Source of the DNA: Polyangium sp. (in: bacteria)
GTDB taxonomy: Bacteria; Myxococcota_A; Polyangia; Palsa-1104
Assembly (NCBI GenBank): GCA_025450955.1
Contig: JANWLJ010000288.1
Span: 1 to 5,204, forward strand
Length of the DNA: 5,204 bases
Direction of reading: 5' to 3'
Position numbers and translations under genes: made by a program. How positions within the stretch are numbered: the first letter of the stretch is position 1; every line of letters starts with the position of its first letter. Positions 1-5,204 of this stretch are shown piece by piece. Below the pieces are notes generated by a model, which was not told the origin of the DNA, made no database searches, and was given only the letters and a program-made list of their open reading frames with translations.

Positions 1-2
1 AC

Positions 3-4334
<4,332 letters not shown>

Positions 4335-4464
4335 TTCAGCCGACCGCATCCAGGAGTGAAAAAGGACTGCGCCTTCGTCGACACGGCTTGCGGACTCCCT
4401 CCCGATTGCGGCGACTACTATTCGTCTTCTGCGATGAGTGCCTATTTCAACTCGCTGGTCACGG

Positions 4465-4573
4465 CCTGGCTACAACATGGGTGCGATGCCTCGGGATGCC
4501 ACGACTGCCCGATTGCTCACCCTCCATCTGCGTGCATCGCCGGCCACTGTGCGTCCGCGATGCAATAGCCAGG
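4465..4573. repeat. Nested inverted-repeat cluster, possible structured RNA
   Basis: Reading base by base, CCTGGCTA at 4465-4472 is a perfect complement of TAGCCAGG at 4566-4573, enclosing the whole segment. Inside it are GGGTG (4479-4483) against CACCC (4518-4522), which encloses TCGGG (4491-4495) against CCCGA (4508-4512), and then TGCATCGC (4533-4540) against GCGATGCA (4557-4564). Together these could fold into a closed branched structure with two arms. GCGATGC also occurs at 4483-4489 and could compete for 4534-4540. The inverted repeats are directly visible. A function as terminator, 3'-UTR element or small mobile palindromic repeat is inference. Confidence 0.4.
4533..4564 (-). terminator. 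Possible hairpin terminator of the minus-strand gene
   Basis: A perfect 8-bp stem with a 16-base loop begins ten bases past the TGA of the minus-strand gene, a typical place for a transcription terminator, and it could also act on gltB transcripts from the other side. There is no T-run after the stem on either strand, so it is not a classical intrinsic terminator. A U-less hairpin or an mRNA 3'-end stabiliser are alternatives. Confidence 0.3.
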
Positions 4574-4574
4574 T

Positions 4575-5204
4575 TCAGCCGAGCTGCTCGCGCAGAAGAT
4601 CGAGGGCCGAGGTGGCGGCGAGGGCGCGGTCGAAGCCGCGCGGCATCGCGCTGCGGTGGGTGAGGCCGGCGTCGAGCTGGCGCACCGCCGCGCGCGCGTC
4701 CTCGTCGGTGACCGCGTCGCGGCCGGCCGAGGCGGCGTAGGCGCGGGCGAGCAGCGCCACCAGCGCCGACGAGAGCACCAGCAGATCGAGGCCGCCTGCG
4801 ATCGAGAGGCCGAAGGCGGCGTCGCCGAAGAAGGTGAGCGACTCGATCGCGCCCGCGAGCCAGCGCACGAGCAGCGCCTCGCCCGCGAAAGTCAGGCCGG
4901 GGCGCACCCGATTCGCCTCGGGGAGCGCGACCTGGCGACCATCGCGCAGCCGGATCTTGCCGCCGCCGAAGAGCGAGGAGAAGACGCCGCCCATTCGTCC
5001 GGCGGTGCCGCGCTCCGGCTGCGTGGCGCGGAGAAGCGTGCGCAGCATCGCCCGCGAGAGACGATCGGGCGCGGGCGGATCGGCGAGCGCTTCGGCCACG
5101 AGCTGCTCGCCGCCCGAGCGCGCGACGGCGATCGCCTCGGCGAAAGGCCGCCCCGCTTCCAGTTCGACCTGGGTGAGCGCGCACAGCGCGCCCATGCGGC
5201 ACAA
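4575..5204 (-). CDS. Hypothetical protein, C-terminal part (start outside window)
   Basis: The frame is open from the right edge to a TGA at 4577-4575 and encodes 209 visible residues with the high-GC codon bias of gltB, so it is very likely a real gene. The true start is probably upstream: only a TTG at the very edge and an ATG three codons later are available, and no start signal can be judged. Visible features are CRMGALC at residues 2-8, a helical stretch about 30-62, a Gly-rich turn (FGGGK) near 79-83, a hydrophobic segment about 129-158 (LLVLSSALVALLARAYA) and an acidic, probably helical segment (VTDEDARAAVRQLD) near 165-178. This layout weakly recalls the C-terminal half of YkgJ or FliB-like proteins, where the metal-binding cysteines lie further upstream and often end in a CRL/CRM-type motif. 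That is a guess from memory of the family pattern. The hydrophobic segment could be a buried helix or a membrane helix. Confidence 0.75.
   Translation of the reverse strand: MCRMGALCALTQVELEAGRPFAEAIAVARSGGEQLVAEALADPPAPDRLSRAMLRTLLRATQPERGTAGRMGGVFSSLFGGGKIRLRDGRQVALPEANRVRPGLTFAGEALLVRWLAGAIESLTFFGDAAFGLSIAGGLDLLVLSSALVALLARAYAASAGRDAVTDEDARAAVRQLDAGLTHRSAMPRGFDRALAATSALDLLREQLG

Larger units (their letters stand above)
4335..4574. other. Convergent intergenic region, lower GC
   Basis: These 240 bases separate the gltB stop codon from the stop codon of the minus-strand gene, so both genes transcribe into it. GC content is about 58-60% over 4381-4500, clearly below the flanking genes, as expected for non-coding sequence in a high-GC genome. 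The left part (4335-4464) shows no convincing hairpin or T-tract. The right part (4465-4574) is rich in inverted repeats, annotated separately. A frame for a 70-residue cysteine-rich peptide crosses it but is not supported as a gene. Confidence 0.85.

Noticed and set aside
4353..4398. GGAGT at 4353-4357 against ACTCC at 4394-4398 as a gltB terminator hairpin
   Set aside because: Only five base pairs with a 36-base loop and no T-run; easily chance.
4459..5202. Alternative minus-strand frame of 247 codons overlapping the hypothetical gene
   Set aside because: The product is an Arg/Ala-rich low-complexity string with no balanced hydrophobic pattern, whereas the frame ending at 4575 gives a normal protein composition.

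Overview
This is a GC-rich bacterial fragment. Sampled coding lines are roughly 70% G+C or more, with G/C-ending codons almost throughout. That fits a high-GC lineage such as a myxobacterium-like or other soil or environmental bacterium, but nothing here fixes the phylum. No RNA gene, insertion sequence, CRISPR array or phage gene is visible.

Layout: (1) Positions 3-4334, plus strand, hold one long open frame. It is the large (alpha) subunit of glutamate synthase (GOGAT, GltB), complete at the C-terminus but cut by the left window edge. About 50 N-terminal residues are missing, including the start codon and the expected catalytic N-terminal cysteine. All four classical domains can be followed: class II glutaminase, central domain, FMN/[3Fe-4S] synthase domain and C-terminal GXGXG beta-helix. 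(2) Positions 4335-4574 are a convergent intergenic gap of lower GC (about 58-60%), with several inverted repeats that could form a branched RNA or DNA structure or a terminator. (3) Positions 4575-5204, minus strand, hold the C-terminal 209 residues of a second protein whose start lies beyond the right edge. I do not recognise it firmly; a weak resemblance to C-terminal parts of YkgJ/FliB-like cysteine-cluster proteins is offered as a hypothesis.

Function: GltB hydrolyses glutamine and uses the released ammonia to convert 2-oxoglutarate into glutamate, normally with electrons from GltD (NADPH) or ferredoxin. No gltD lies directly downstream; the next gene is convergent and looks unrelated. 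Both gene starts are outside the window, so no promoter or ribosome binding site can be assigned. The points most worth a second look are the atypical sequence around the [3Fe-4S] ligands (a fourth cysteine inside the C-x5-C-x4-C motif), substitutions in a normally near-invariant flavin-domain loop, and the inverted-repeat cluster between the two genes. I see no convincing evidence for a wholly new multi-gene system.
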